Part shown: positions 18,632-27,448 of the stretch, one piece after another
Layout of the letters: each line of letters opens with the position of its first letter
Position numbering within the stretch: position 1 is the stretch's first letter
Source of the DNA: Pseudolactococcus insecticola
Lineage (GTDB): Bacteria; Bacillota; Bacilli; Lactobacillales; Streptococcaceae
Reading direction: 5' to 3'
NCBI RefSeq assembly: GCF_011170065.1
Contig: NZ_BLLH01000007.1
Coordinates: 43,101 to 107,100, forward strand
DNA: 64,000 bases
Position numbers and translations under genes: made by a program
The notes under the pieces: generated by a model
What the model was told of the DNA's origin: nothing
The model's database searches: none
Seen by the model: only the letters and a program-made list of their open reading frames with translations

Positions 18632-21004
18632 TCATCTAACCTCAGCACCAAATTTACTAAGTTTTTTCGTGATCTTTGTCACGGCAGCTGTGATTTCGTC
18701 GTCAGTCAGCTGTGCGTCGGCAGATTGGAAGGTCAGCGTGTAGGCTAGTGATTTTTTGTCTGCTGCGACATTGTCCCCAGTATAGACATCAAACAACTCG
18801 GTTTTAGCAAGCGTTTTGACTTTGCTTTCTGCAATCACATCAAGAATTTCCTGATTGGTTGCCGTGCGGTTAACTAACAGCGCTATATCACGTTTTGACG
18901 CTTGGAATTTTGGAATGTCTGTGAAAATGACTTGCTCAGGTTGCTTGTCAAGAAGTGCTGTCAGATCAAGCGCTGCTACATAGGTTTCAGAAATGTCATA
19001 GGCTTTCGCTGTCGTTGGATGTACCTGACCAACAAAACCAACGGGCGTATCCCCGACCAAGACACGCGCAGTACGTCCTGGATGAAGATCTGTAATCGTT
19101 GTATCAGCCTCAAAACGCACGTCAGAAAACTTAATCAGGAGATTTTCCACGACACCTTTGATGTCGTAAAAATCATAGGCTTTGCCAGTCAGTGCTAGCG
19201 CAACTTGTGGCAATTCTGTTGGGCGGTTGTCAGATTCATTGCCAAACTTGGCGAAAACCTGACCGACTTCATAGAGTGCGAGCGTGTCATTGCCACGGGC
19301 TAGGTTATAGCGTACGATGTCGAGCATGCCACTCGTCAGATTGAGACGCAGCGTGCTGCGTTCTTCGCTCATGGGCATGGCGAGTGTCGTCAGATGTTCA
19401 GTAGGCAATGTTGTAAACTGCACGGCTTTTTCAGGCGTTGTCAGGGAATACGAGATGACTTCTGACAGGCCTGCACCCTCAAGGTTGGTGCGAATGTCAC
19501 GGCGGAATTTCTGCATGGGCGTCAACTGGCCAATGGTGTTACCTGCATTTGGCAGGGTGTTTGGAATATTGTCATAACCATAAATCCGTGCGATTTCTTC
19601 GACCAAGTCGGCTTCTATCGCAATGTCCCAGCGGCGTGGTGGCACAGTGACCGCAAAGGTATCTGCTGTGACAAGCGTCGTAAAGCCAAGTTTATCAAAA
19701 ATTGCTACGACATCAGCCTGGTTGAGCGTGAGTCCGAGCGCACGGTTGATTTTATCAAGCGTGATTGAGACGATCACGTCTTGCGCCGTGAAATCGTTGT
19801 TAGACACGACACCAGCGCTGACTTTTCCGCCTGCAAGTTCTGCGATCATGGCTGCTGCATAGTCGAGCGCGACTTCGACATCTGCTTGGTTGATGCCTTT
19901 TTCAAAACGTGCGCTTGCTTCAGAACGTAGGTTGTATTTTTGCGACGTTTTGCGGATGCTTGTCCCGTCAAAAATCGCTGATTCTAGCGCCACACTTGTG
20001 GATTTATCTGTGATTTCTGTATTTTCGCCACCCATGACACCAGCAAGTGCAACGGGTTTTCCCGCTACTGTGATGACGATGTCATCTGTTGATAACTCAC
20101 GTTCAACGCTATCTAGCGTCGTCAGTTTTTCACCAGCTTCAGCCTGACGCACGACGATTTTTTTCTCATCAAATGTCGCATAGTCGAAGGCGTGCAACGG
20201 TTGTCCGAAATACAGCAAAACGAAATTCGTCACATCAACAACGTTGTTGATGGGGCGAATGTCTTCACTCATCAGACGATTTTGGAGCCATTGCGGACTT
20301 GGCCCGATTTTGACATCTTCGATAATCCGCATTTTATAGGTGATAACTTTGTCAGTTGCGACGTCGACTGCAATCTTATCTGCAGTTTTTTCGTCAGACT
20401 CGCTGACAACTTTGTCGTCAAAGCTGACTTTTTTATTGTCATAGATAGCTGCAACTTCATGCGCTACACCACGCATTGACAGGGCATCAGCACGGTTGGG
20501 GGTGATTGAGAGCTCAAGGACTTCGTCATTCATGTCTAGATAGTCAAAGATCTCTGCACCATTTTCCGCCGTTTCAGGCAGGTAGTAAATGCCGTCAGCA
20601 TAGGCTTTGGGCACGATACTTTCTGGAAAGCCAATCTCTTGCAGACTGCAAATCATGCCAAGACTCTCAACACCACGGATCTTGCCTTTTTTGATCTTGT
20701 GATTGCCTGCAATGCGTGCACCAGGGAGCGCCACGATGACCTTGATGCCAGCTTTGACATTTGGCGCACCACAGACGATCTGCGTGGGCTCAGTCTCGCC
20801 AATGTTGACTTGGCAAATGTTGAGGTGCGTTTCAGGAATAGCTTCCATGCTTATGACCTCGCCAACGACTAGTTTTGAAAGTCCAGCTGCGCGCGTCGTC
20901 ACACCTTCGACTTCGATGCCACTTGTCGACATTTTTTCTGATAGATCATGTGCTGGCACGTCGATGTTGACGAGCTCTTTTAACCAATTATATGATACTT
21001 GCAT
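18632..21004 (-). CDS. pheT: Phenylalanyl-tRNA synthetase beta subunit
   Basis: Beta chain of the alpha2-beta2 synthetase that charges tRNA-Phe. Domains run in the normal order over 790 residues: the EMAP-like tRNA-binding domain (about 39-150), the B3/B4 editing domain with FVLLYFGQPLHAFD near 240, B5 (about 400-475), the catalytic-like core, and the C-terminal anticodon-binding FDX-ACB domain (about 695-790, DIPKFQASKRDIALLV). The ATG has AAGGAAAA before it. In contrast to most relatives it is not directly behind pheS; an AT-rich gene of 176 codons sits between. A TATAAT-like string at the end of that gene might give pheT a promoter of its own. Confidence 0.97.
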   Translation of the reverse strand: MQVSYNWLKELVNIDVPAHDLSEKMSTSGIEVEGVTTRAAGLSKLVVGEVISMEAIPETHLNICQVNIGETEPTQIVCGAPNVKAGIKVIVALPGARIAGNHKIKKGKIRGVESLGMICSLQEIGFPESIVPKAYADGIYYLPETAENGAEIFDYLDMNDEVLELSITPNRADALSMRGVAHEVAAIYDNKKVSFDDKVVSESDEKTADKIAVDVATDKVITYKMRIIEDVKIGPSPQWLQNRLMSEDIRPINNVVDVTNFVLLYFGQPLHAFDYATFDEKKIVVRQAEAGEKLTTLDSVERELSTDDIVITVAGKPVALAGVMGGENTEITDKSTSVALESAIFDGTSIRKTSQKYNLRSEASARFEKGINQADVEVALDYAAAMIAELAGGKVSAGVVSNNDFTAQDVIVSITLDKINRALGLTLNQADVVAIFDKLGFTTLVTADTFAVTVPPRRWDIAIEADLVEEIARIYGYDNIPNTLPNAGNTIGQLTPMQKFRRDIRTNLEGAGLSEVISYSLTTPEKAVQFTTLPTEHLTTLAMPMSEERSTLRLNLTSGMLDIVRYNLARGNDTLALYEVGQVFAKFGNESDNRPTELPQVALALTGKAYDFYDIKGVVENLLIKFSDVRFEADTTITDLHPGRTARVLVGDTPVGFVGQVHPTTAKAYDISETYVAALDLTALLDKQPEQVIFTDIPKFQASKRDIALLVNRTATNQEILDVIAESKVKTLAKTELFDVYTGDNVAADKKSLAYTLTFQSADAQLTDDEITAAVTKITKKLSKFGAEVR

Positions 21005-21027
21005 TTTATTTTTCCTTATATTTTATA

Positions 21028-21555
21028 TTATATTTTCTCTAAAACTTCTTCCATATCTTCCAAAAGTTCTATTGTTTCTTGAATTTTTAAAAATGATTTA
21101 TCATAGCAATTTCTTTGCCATTTTAGTTGTGGGATGTATTCGTCAATATACCATTCTTTGACCATTGGTTTTAAAAATACTTCAAAACCAGGCAGCCCAT
21201 ACTCGCCATTCGTTTCTACTGAGATAAGGACGTGTAAGATACAATGTTCTATCAAATCACAATATACAAGTCTGTCTCTCTTTTGACTATCAAAAGGAAT
21301 AGAATATTCTTTTATAAACATGGTATTTCCTATATTTAAAAATTTATTTTCATCAATATGATGACAATATAGGCCTTCACCAGTTCGAGATATTTTACCT
21401 TTTGTTATGGACTTAATTTTTCCATTCAAAAATTTTTGATATGATTTTTCTCTAAAATAATCATCCTGAGCTTCGCCATATTTCTCAAGTAAAAATTCAA
21501 CGACTTCACTGTATGAATTATTCAATAATTCTTTATAATACTCATAATTAGACAT
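21028..21555 (-). CDS. HNH-like protein of unknown function inserted between pheS and pheT
   Basis: A 175-residue soluble protein. Residues 62-68 read LYCHHID and residues 100-108 read DLIEHCILH; this HH...N...EHxxxH spacing resembles HNH/endonuclease-VII-type nucleases found as toxin tips and as solitary genes in Firmicutes. The N-terminal part (YYKELLNNSYSEVVEFLLEKYG) looks helical. ATG 21555 is preferred; an in-frame ATG at 21582 overlaps the end of pheS and neither has a strong ribosome site. Base composition is clearly more AT-rich than pheS and pheT, which suggests acquisition. No immunity-like partner or transposase adjoins it. Nuclease activity is inference. Confidence 0.65.
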   Translation of the reverse strand: MSNYEYYKELLNNSYSEVVEFLLEKYGEAQDDYFREKSYQKFLNGKIKSITKGKISRTGEGLYCHHIDENKFLNIGNTMFIKEYSIPFDSQKRDRLVYCDLIEHCILHVLISVETNGEYGLPGFEVFLKPMVKEWYIDEYIPQLKWQRNCYDKSFLKIQETIELLEDMEEVLEKI

Positions 21556-21565
21556 ATACCCACTT

Positions 21566-22603
21566 TTATTCAAACTGCTCACTCATCCGAGCATCACCCA
21601 GATAAAAGCCGCGGATGTCATTGATGCCATAGCGCAGCATGGCGATGCGTTCTTGTCCCAATCCAAAGGCAAATCCTGAGTATTTGCTTGAGTCGATACC
21701 GCTCATTTCAAGGACGTTTGGATGCACCATACCGGCACCTAGGACTTCTATCCAGCCAGTGTATTTGCAGACGTTACAGCCCTTACCGCCACATTTGAAG
21801 CAAGAAATATCGGCTTCAACAGATGGCTCTGTAAACGGAAAATAGCTAGGGCGCAGACGAATTTTACGTTCTGCACCAAACATTTTCTTAACAAGCGTAT
21901 CCAAAGTTCCTTTGAGGTCGCTCATGGCGATAGCTTCGTCAACGACAAGCCCTTCAATCTGATGAAATTGGTGGCTGTGTGTGGCATCATCGGTGTCACG
22001 ACGATAAACGCGCCCTGGTGAGATCATCTTGAGCGGTCCTTTTGTAAAGTCATGCGCATCCATGGTACGCGCCTGAACTGGACTCGTGTGCGTGCGCAAG
22101 AGAATTTCAGGCGTGATATAAAAAGTATCTTGCATGTCACGCGCTGGGTGATCCTTAGGCAGATTCATGCGTTCAAAGTTGTAATAATCCGTCTCAACTT
22201 CATAGCCGTCAACAATCTGATAGCCCATGCCTAGGAAAATATCTTCGATTTCTTCCGTTGTTTGCGTGAGAATATGTCGGTTGCCTTTTGCAACTTTTTT
22301 CCCAGGCAGCGTCACGTCAAGCGTTTCATTTTCAAGCTTTTTGGCAATGATTGCAGCCTCAATCGTCGCTTTTTTCGCCTCTAAAAGTCCTGTCACTTCA
22401 TCACGAAACTCATTTGCGAGCGCTCCGATTTTAGGACGTTCTTCATTTGACAAATCCTTCATGCCTTTTAAAATCTCAGTCAGCTCGCCTTTTTTCCCGA
22501 GCACTGAAACCCGAAAGTCGTTTAGCGTTTTGTCATCGCTAATCGCTTGTAGCTTTGCAAGCGCATTGGTGCGCAAGGCTGCAATCTTTTCTTGTAAACT
22601 CAT
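21566..22603 (-). CDS. pheS: Phenylalanyl-tRNA synthetase alpha subunit
   Basis: Catalytic chain of phenylalanyl-tRNA synthetase. The N-terminal coiled coil (residues about 1-90) is followed by the class II core: [12 protein letters not shown] at about 157-168, the motif 2 region [25 protein letters not shown] at about 195-219, and motif 3 [18 protein letters not shown] near 309-326. Length 345 is normal. It is the first gene after a T-box leader and is followed by the HNH-like gene and pheT. The ribosome site AAAGGAAA fits the chosen ATG. Confidence 0.97.
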   Translation of the reverse strand: MSLQEKIAALRTNALAKLQAISDDKTLNDFRVSVLGKKGELTEILKGMKDLSNEERPKIGALANEFRDEVTGLLEAKKATIEAAIIAKKLENETLDVTLPGKKVAKGNRHILTQTTEEIEDIFLGMGYQIVDGYEVETDYYNFERMNLPKDHPARDMQDTFYITPEILLRTHTSPVQARTMDAHDFTKGPLKMISPGRVYRRDTDDATHSHQFHQIEGLVVDEAIAMSDLKGTLDTLVKKMFGAERKIRLRPSYFPFTEPSVEADISCFKCGGKGCNVCKYTGWIEVLGAGMVHPNVLEMSGIDSSKYSGFAFGLGQERIAMLRYGINDIRGFYLGDARMSEQFE

Positions 22604-22619
22604 CGTTTTCCTTTCAATA

Positions 22620-22826
22620 TAAAAATGGCACCTGTTTTTCTCCTACATAAAGGAGCGAAAACCGCGGTACCATCCTAATTCGCAGACTAGTCTGCCTTAA
22701 TTATCTTTATTTGATTAGTTTGTTGCTAGTGACATTGAAGTGAACTTCACAAACCTAGCGATAAATGGCTTTCAGTCAGGACCATTTTCCCTTTTAACGC
22801 ATCAGTCAGCTACTCTTTTCAATATC
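22620..22826 (-). promoter_or_regulatory. T-box riboswitch (Phe) with terminator
   Basis: The T-box sequence AGGATGGTACCGCGG lies at about 22659-22673 on the minus strand. ATGGTACC can pair with the later GGTGCCAT, which is followed by five T, giving the terminator form; the T-box would instead pair with uncharged tRNA ends in the antiterminator form. A TTC triplet within GAAGTTCACTTC (22742-22744) is a good candidate Phe specifier. The leader sits directly upstream of pheS, as expected. Confidence 0.9.
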
Positions 22827-22829
22827 TCA

Positions 22830-22858
22830 ACTATACTAAATTTCTAGTCATCTGTCAA
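22830..22858 (-). promoter_or_regulatory. pheST promoter inside the end of the Asp3-like gene
   Basis: Perfect TTGACA (22853-22858), 17 bp spacer, TATAGT (22830-22835) on the minus strand. The -35 lies within the last codons of the upstream gene. Confidence 0.85.
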
Positions 22859-23239
22859 GTTTGCGCTGACTGCTATCAGGCGAGTTGCACCGCTTCCTGC
22901 CATGCGGACTCTGACGGTAAACTTATCATAGTCAGGCACAGTAAAGCTCAGGCTTTTTTGCGTTCCGTCAGAAAACTCCTGCCTGTTGCCATCTTTTTCA
23001 AACAAAATTGTCAGATATGGGCGTAATCCCTCGTCGATGCTTTCAATCGAAAACGTGACTTTACGACCATTGGGCAAACCTAAAAAATCAGTCCCATTTT
23101 TCTCGATGATGATAAAACCATCTCTGATCAGGCCGTGCTGGTAGTAAATGCCGGGATTCTCATCGTATCTGACGACCGCTGCATCAAGCATGTGAAAGTG
23201 CTCCTGCCGCGTAAATGGCTGTCTCCATGCTGTCGTCAT
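22844..23239 (-). CDS. Asp3-like protein, last gene of the glycosylation operon
   Basis: A 131-residue, beta-rich soluble protein without signal peptide. The layout (IYYQHGLIRDGFIIIEKNGTDFLGLPNGRKVTFSIESIDEGLRPYLTILFEKDG, then a YTIRV-like end KFTVRVRMAGSG) resembles Asp3 of accessory Sec systems, a carbohydrate-module-like protein that works with Asp1 and Asp2. Identity is weak by eye, so the call rests partly on its place behind gtfB. GGAGGATAAG precedes the ATG and gtfB ends 5 nt upstream. The pheST promoter overlaps its 3' end, so no separate terminator exists here. Confidence 0.55.
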   Translation of the reverse strand: MTTAWRQPFTRQEHFHMLDAAVVRYDENPGIYYQHGLIRDGFIIIEKNGTDFLGLPNGRKVTFSIESIDEGLRPYLTILFEKDGNRQEFSDGTQKSLSFTVPDYDKFTVRVRMAGSGATRLIAVSANLTDD

Positions 23240-23244
23240 CGCGC

Positions 23245-24555
23245 TTATCCTCCAAACTGCGTCTGATAAGCCGCAACTGTCGCCGGCTTGCCTTTTTTAT
23301 TGCGCAAAAGTTTCATCAGGCTATCATAGTTGTCGCGGTCAATGGCACCTAAAATATCAGGAAGCTCTGCTAAAATCACCTCGTAGCCACCATTTTTCGC
23401 TGTTTTTTGGTCCGCAATGACAAGCAAACCTTCGTGATAGGCACGGTAAATGTTGTTAAGCATCTGCGCGCCACGGTTGACGTCCAGATAAAAGTCATGG
23501 GTCGCAAGCAACTGATCAATCTGATCTCCCGAAATCCGCTCAATCAGATTGACATTATCATGGTCGTTTGCAAAATTACGCAGTTTGTCAGAAACCTCAG
23601 TCGGTGCGGCAATGGTCCATGATTTACCACGTTTAGCAAGCGTTTCAGCAATCGCATCGGCGTTCAGCACTTGATCTGAGAACGTGATTGAAAGCGCACC
23701 TTGACTATAGTCATTTTCCCTGCGAAACGCCTCGATTGCCCCCAGATAATCCAGTGGAATCTTGATATCTGTCGCAAGGTCTTGTACTTTTTTGAGCTGC
23801 TTGATATTTTCAAACAAAATGCGTTTTGTAGGCGTCCGTCCCGCCAAGATGCCAATCATATTGCCAGGAATGGCATCCTTGATAAACTCTTGAAAATAGA
23901 GCGTTGCACGCTGTGGCAAGCGATTTGACACAAATAAAGGCGTTGCAAGGTTGTTGTAGATAACCTCGTCAAACTGATATCCATATTTTTCCTTGACAAT
24001 CGTTTCAATAAAATAAAACACAAAATCCGTCAGATTATTGAAGGAATGCGTCAGGCCGCCGTCTTTTAGACTGATGTGCTTCGTCGCAAGATCGTAGTCA
24101 ATCACAGGTTTATCGTCTGCAAAGTAGACGATTTTCGACTCTTTTTCATCCTGATCAAAGATGACATCCGCATACTTTTGACCCTGGATATTATAGCGTT
24201 CAGCTGTGACTTTTTTCCCCAGACGGCTAAGCCAGACGACTTCCTTGACCAGACGATTAGTGTTTGGGTGGTAGAAAATATAGCCGACAATATTGTCGCC
24301 TTGGAGGATTTCAGACTTGGCACCATCTGCGTTTCTCGCCTCGTAAAATGGTGGCAGCGGTATTTGATTGAAATAACGATGCTTTTCAGGCATCTGATAA
24401 TAGCCCATAAAATAAGAAAATGGATTTAAAATATCTGGATCTAAAAAACCGTCATACTGGATGTTCACATGAACAAAATCAACGCTTGCTTGCGTCAAGC
24501 TCGCCTTAAACCGCTGCGTATTTTCTCGGTTAAAATCCGTCAGAACTAGTTTCAT
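23245..24555 (-). CDS. gtfB: GtfB-type glycosylation chaperone/co-polymerase subunit
   Basis: Partner of GtfA in the O-GlcNAc transferase that modifies serine-rich repeat adhesins; GtfB binds acceptor protein and is not itself the catalytic chain. The N-terminal half carries the family layout: YDGFLDPDILNPFSYFMG near residues 34-51, YFNQIPLPPFYEAR near 61-74, and the VVWLSRLGKKVTAERYNIQG stretch near 118-137. The C-terminal half is a GT-B-like fold ending in IYRAYHEGLLVIADQKTAKNGG. Length 436 is normal. The gene overlaps gtfA by 4 nt. The cellular site is the cytosolic face of the membrane before export. Confidence 0.8.
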   Translation of the reverse strand: MKLVLTDFNRENTQRFKASLTQASVDFVHVNIQYDGFLDPDILNPFSYFMGYYQMPEKHRYFNQIPLPPFYEARNADGAKSEILQGDNIVGYIFYHPNTNRLVKEVVWLSRLGKKVTAERYNIQGQKYADVIFDQDEKESKIVYFADDKPVIDYDLATKHISLKDGGLTHSFNNLTDFVFYFIETIVKEKYGYQFDEVIYNNLATPLFVSNRLPQRATLYFQEFIKDAIPGNMIGILAGRTPTKRILFENIKQLKKVQDLATDIKIPLDYLGAIEAFRRENDYSQGALSITFSDQVLNADAIAETLAKRGKSWTIAAPTEVSDKLRNFANDHDNVNLIERISGDQIDQLLATHDFYLDVNRGAQMLNNIYRAYHEGLLVIADQKTAKNGGYEVILAELPDILGAIDRDNYDSLMKLLRNKKGKPATVAAYQTQFGG

Positions 24556-26063
24556 GCCTCACCTCCATTGTCAGTGTTAATCCCTCTAAAAAGTACGGTA
24601 TCATAAAGTGCACGCCATTTTTTCTTGACTTCAACATCGGTATACTGTGCTGCTTTTTCTTGTGAGTAGGCAATATTTTTTGCAAAATCAAGCGTTTGGA
24701 CTTGCTTGATAATGGCTGCTGTCATGTCTTTTACCTGCGTTTTCGGATCCGTTTTTTCGATCAAAATACCATTAACGCCTGATTTGACAAACTCAGTATT
24801 GCCATAGTTGACATTTAAGCCAACGATTGGCAGCATCTCAGCAATCGCCTCCAAAATCGTAAGACCAAAGCCTTCTGATCCTGACGCCGTCAGATAGCCG
24901 CCAAATTGCGGATAAATCTCAGCCAGATTTTTGTGACCTTCAAGTATGATATAGCTTGATGCGTCGTATTTCTTGATTAAGTCTGCCAAGTCCTTGCGGA
25001 ATTTTCCATCGCCATAGATATGAAATTCCAGTTCGGGTACTACTTTTTTAGCCGCAACGACTGCCTTTATCGAGATGTCAATATGTTTTTCAAACGCCAA
25101 ACGGCTTGCCGTCATAAACTTGTACTTATTTTTTTCGACATTTTCACCGTCAGAGATATGCGTGATGGCACCCACAGGAATGGTCAGCACATCCACATCT
25201 GGATGCCCCATTTTCGCCATCTGCTCACGCAAAATCTCCTCTTGTTTGTAAGTTGACACGATGAAGTGGTCAATCCACTGCGGATTGACAAAGGGATATT
25301 CGTAAAAGTTATTCCAGCCAACCCAGTCATCCGTCGTTCTCGCTGCATTATAGTGCTCCGCATGAATCACCACACAAACTTTAGCCTCACCCGAATTTGG
25401 ATAGAGCGCATCGCCGATTTCCTTGTTTCGATCAACAATAATCAAGTCATCCGCCGTAAACTCTAACCGCTTGAAAAATTCCTGATAAAAGGCATTGCGA
25501 CCTTGTAACACCAAGTCATCAATCAAGGTCAGAGCGATTGCCTTGTCCTGATAAAACTGACGCATGCTTAACTTGCCATTTTCATCATAAAAATGACGTG
25601 CAGTCACAGCAGCTCCTGTGTAAAAATCAGTCGACGTCAGACGATCAGAATAATGATCAACTGTCATAAGCTTGCCATTAAAAATGGTATCAATCCTGTC
25701 AACCATGCCATTTTCAGGCAAGAGCCAAAGCTTATAATGTGTCTTATCAGACTTGTATGACACAAACTGCGATGTATCATCCGTTTTTTCAAACTCTGAC
25801 GGAATTGTCGCAGCAAAGTCATCTGCCGAATACGACGACGGGTGATTTTTCTGACCAGCCATATATTTGTAGGCATTTAAGACGTAGTCCGGGTCAAAGC
25901 CCATTTTATCTGTGTAGACCGTGATATTTGTCGAGAGATAGTCACAAAACACGAAAAACTGGCGCTCAGGAAACTCCTTAACTAGCTCAAATCGGTATTT
26001 TTGCGCATATTCAATCCCGCTTGACGCGCGACCAATGCCTTTATTCATATGATAAATCGTCAT
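24552..26063 (-). CDS. gtfA: GtfA-type glycosyltransferase for serine-repeat proteins
   Basis: Catalytic chain of the GtfA/GtfB enzyme that adds GlcNAc to Ser/Thr of repeat adhesins. The start MTIYHMNKGIGRASSGIEYAQ is characteristic (residues 1-21), followed by the family's beta-meander insertion (about 100-190, with DHYSDRLTSTDFY), and the GT4-type donor site GSEGFGLTILEAIAE near 400-414 and VNYGNTEFVKSGVNG near 423-437. Length 503 equals that of streptococcal GtfA; the related SdgB and TarM enzymes are also near 495, and SdgB modifies Ser-Asp repeats in staphylococci. Overlaps of 4 nt link it to genes on both sides. Confidence 0.85.
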   Translation of the reverse strand: MTIYHMNKGIGRASSGIEYAQKYRFELVKEFPERQFFVFCDYLSTNITVYTDKMGFDPDYVLNAYKYMAGQKNHPSSYSADDFAATIPSEFEKTDDTSQFVSYKSDKTHYKLWLLPENGMVDRIDTIFNGKLMTVDHYSDRLTSTDFYTGAAVTARHFYDENGKLSMRQFYQDKAIALTLIDDLVLQGRNAFYQEFFKRLEFTADDLIIVDRNKEIGDALYPNSGEAKVCVVIHAEHYNAARTTDDWVGWNNFYEYPFVNPQWIDHFIVSTYKQEEILREQMAKMGHPDVDVLTIPVGAITHISDGENVEKNKYKFMTASRLAFEKHIDISIKAVVAAKKVVPELEFHIYGDGKFRKDLADLIKKYDASSYIILEGHKNLAEIYPQFGGYLTASGSEGFGLTILEAIAEMLPIVGLNVNYGNTEFVKSGVNGILIEKTDPKTQVKDMTAAIIKQVQTLDFAKNIAYSQEKAAQYTDVEVKKKWRALYDTVLFRGINTDNGGEA

Positions 26064-27448
26064 TCTAAGATTTCACTCCATCTTTCTGCTGTTTTGTCAC
26101 TTGAAAGCGTTTCCTGTTTTCTTGCTAAATCATCCGCCAAACGGCTGTAAAAACCTAGATTTGCGACGGCTTCCTTCGCGACCATGGCAAGCTGATCCAT
26201 TGAGACTAGTTTCCCATTGTCATCAGAAATATAGGTTTGCATGACCGCATTGTCTTTTAACCCCAAAACAGGGATATGCGCTGCAATCGCCATCGCCACG
26301 TCAAATGCCACCAGATCGTGCTCCGTCAGATTGATGACAAGCATCGACTCTGTGATTTTGCGCTTGATAAAACTTGTATTGGGATTTGCGTAAAACTCGA
26401 TTTTGTCAAGCTGTTCTGCGCCGCGCCACTTGATATGTGGCACTAAGTTATCACGACTCTTTCGACCATCCACTTGGATAATCATGCGCAAATCCGGCTG
26501 ATAGTCAAAGATTTCTTTGATTTTGTCAGCAATTTTTTCATAGTTAAGCGCCTCACTCGCAGCCCCCAAAGTCAGATAAATCTGGCGATGATCCGCTGTA
26601 AATGTCCGCTGGATATGGTCTGACGCAATAAAATTATTCCAAGCTAACTTCGCCTGCGTCCGCTCACCATAGTCAAGCTGCGCCTGTTTCAGATCAGCTT
26701 GATTATTAAACACAACCGCTTCATAATGGTCAAATAAAATATCCAAAGACTTGCTAAATCGCTCTGTCAGAAGTAAAGCAACGCCTTTAGGCTCGTACCA
26801 TGACTCACGCAAAGCCTCACGCATTTGCGTTGAGGCAACTAGAAAACGCTCATCAGTTGATTTTTTTGCCACCAATTGTTCAAAAGCCCAGCGCAGCGCT
26901 TTATTTTCAGAGTCAAAGCTCAGATTTTCAGGCACATACTTGACTTTTGAAATTTGACCCCAACGTCCCCTCCGAGTTAGCTCGAAAATTGGCTGACCGC
27001 CCGCATCTAGCAACTCTGCACGAACAACGTCAGGAGCTATCGGCGTCTCGCGGCTCATGAGAAAACCACCGTCATCATAGATGTCTTTTTGGGTCAACTT
27101 CCCCGCCACGTCAAAATACTGAACTTCCCCGACAAAGGCCTTGTCCCGCAAAGTGACAAGAATTTTTCGCCCGTCAGCACTGGTAAATGTCTCTGGCGTC
27201 TCACGCGCATAGTCATCAGAAATCTGCAGATCAGCAACTTTAAGTGCGACATCCCTAACCGCTTGTCTACCTGTAAATAGGTCATAAATCGACCAAACAC
27301 TGCCAAAAGGCATGTTGTGTGCGCGAGCAGCAGCATTTTTCATCACTAAAAGGTGTGGTGTGATGACAGTCGCACCAAGTACTGGCTGCACGCCAATCAC
27401 CGTCCGATTATGGTTAAACATACCAAAATCACTAAAAATAAGTGTCAT
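26060..27448 (-). CDS. Asp1-like protein, GT-B-related
   Basis: A 462-residue soluble protein in the position next to gtfA. It contains the repeated YFDVAGKLTQKDIYDDGGFLMSRE layout (about 123-146) that is shared by GtfA, GtfB and Asp1, and a C-terminal GT-B-like half with AFDVAMAIAAHIPVLGLKDNAVMQTYISDDNGKLV (about 385-420). That half lacks a clear E-x7-E donor-site motif, as in Asp1, which has a GT-B fold but no known transferase activity. Asp1 is the best call; another non-catalytic GtfB-like subunit is possible. It overlaps neighbours by 4 nt on both sides. Confidence 0.6.
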   Translation of the reverse strand: MTLIFSDFGMFNHNRTVIGVQPVLGATVITPHLLVMKNAAARAHNMPFGSVWSIYDLFTGRQAVRDVALKVADLQISDDYARETPETFTSADGRKILVTLRDKAFVGEVQYFDVAGKLTQKDIYDDGGFLMSRETPIAPDVVRAELLDAGGQPIFELTRRGRWGQISKVKYVPENLSFDSENKALRWAFEQLVAKKSTDERFLVASTQMREALRESWYEPKGVALLLTERFSKSLDILFDHYEAVVFNNQADLKQAQLDYGERTQAKLAWNNFIASDHIQRTFTADHRQIYLTLGAASEALNYEKIADKIKEIFDYQPDLRMIIQVDGRKSRDNLVPHIKWRGAEQLDKIEFYANPNTSFIKRKITESMLVINLTEHDLVAFDVAMAIAAHIPVLGLKDNAVMQTYISDDNGKLVSMDQLAMVAKEAVANLGFYSRLADDLARKQETLSSDKTAERWSEILE

